DNA of 5,650 nt. Source: AC-52 sp044870295. Its GTDB lineage: Bacteria > Actinomycetota > UBA4738. Positions 5,614-5,650 of this stretch are shown in pieces. Made by a program: the position numbers and the translations under genes. The stretch lies in contig JBIOYQ010000074.1 of NCBI GenBank assembly GCA_044870295.1, positions 1 to 5,650 of the forward strand, read 5' to 3'. Positions within the stretch are counted from its first letter, which is position 1; each line of letters opens with the position of its first letter. The notes below the pieces were generated by a model. That model saw nothing but the letters and a program-made list of their open reading frames with translations. It searched no databases and was not told the origin of the DNA.

Positions 5614-5650
5614 TCGTCGGGCTCGACCGGGCCCCATCTGTTGGACCCAC

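Noticed and set aside
5641..5646. TTGGAC on the plus strand as a -35 box at the right edge.
   Set aside because: The window ends before any -10 position could be examined, so a promoter cannot be supported.
1..5650. CRISPR array, insertion sequence, attachment-site duplication or tandem repeats, especially next to the tRNA genes where integrations are common.
   Set aside because: No direct-repeat series, transposase or integrase motif was seen, and no second copy of a tRNA 3' end is present apart from the normal similarity of the T arms of the three tRNAs.

Overview
The window reads as a piece of a high-GC (roughly two-thirds G+C by eye) bacterial chromosome, most likely from an actinomycete-like lineage (Actinomycetota, possibly uncultured). 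The pointers are the strong GC codon bias, promoters that give leaderless or nearly leaderless messages, the actinobacterial style of the E1/E2 proteins (for example the long N-terminal lead of the E1 alpha chain and the single-lipoyl E2 with a TAK-type lipoylation site), and a Glu-Asp-Phe tRNA cluster, an arrangement I recall from mycobacteria and relatives. This is inference; no marker gene in the window settles the taxonomy.

Region 1 (9-4435, minus strand) is a tightly packed four-gene operon read right to left: a Leu/Val-type amino acid dehydrogenase (bcd), then E1 alpha (bkdA), E1 beta (bkdB) and E2 (bkdC) of a branched-chain 2-oxo acid dehydrogenase complex. Every junction overlaps: ATGA between bcd and bkdA, 8 bases (or 17 with the upstream start) between bkdA and bkdB, and TGATG between bkdB and bkdC. 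The four products make one pathway: the dehydrogenase deaminates leucine, isoleucine and valine to 2-oxo acids, and the complex decarboxylates these and transfers the acyl group to CoA, giving isovaleryl-, 2-methylbutyryl- and isobutyryl-CoA for catabolism or as primers for branched fatty acids. E3 (dihydrolipoyl dehydrogenase) is not in the window; it may lie just beyond the left edge or elsewhere.

Region 2 (4436-4502) is a 67-base divergent intergenic region with a recognisable -10 box on each strand and an imperfect inverted repeat that covers the bcd -10 box.

Region 3 (4503-5318, plus strand) is one 271-residue cytosolic protein of unknown function, probably expressed from a leaderless mRNA.

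Region 4 (5319-5650) holds three tRNA genes on the minus strand, in transcription order tRNA-Glu(UUC), tRNA-Asp(GUC), tRNA-Phe(GAA), with 12-base spacers, preceded by a -10-like box and a strong GC hairpin in the leader. The cluster converges on the unknown gene with only four bases between the stop codon and the encoded CCA of tRNA-Phe.

I looked for an exotic system (CRISPR, mobile element, defence genes, large RNA, repeats) and saw none. The window is mainly core metabolism plus tRNAs. The points worth a second look are the regulatory layout of the divergent region, the leader hairpin of the tRNA cluster, the convergent arrangement and the uncharacterised 271-residue protein.
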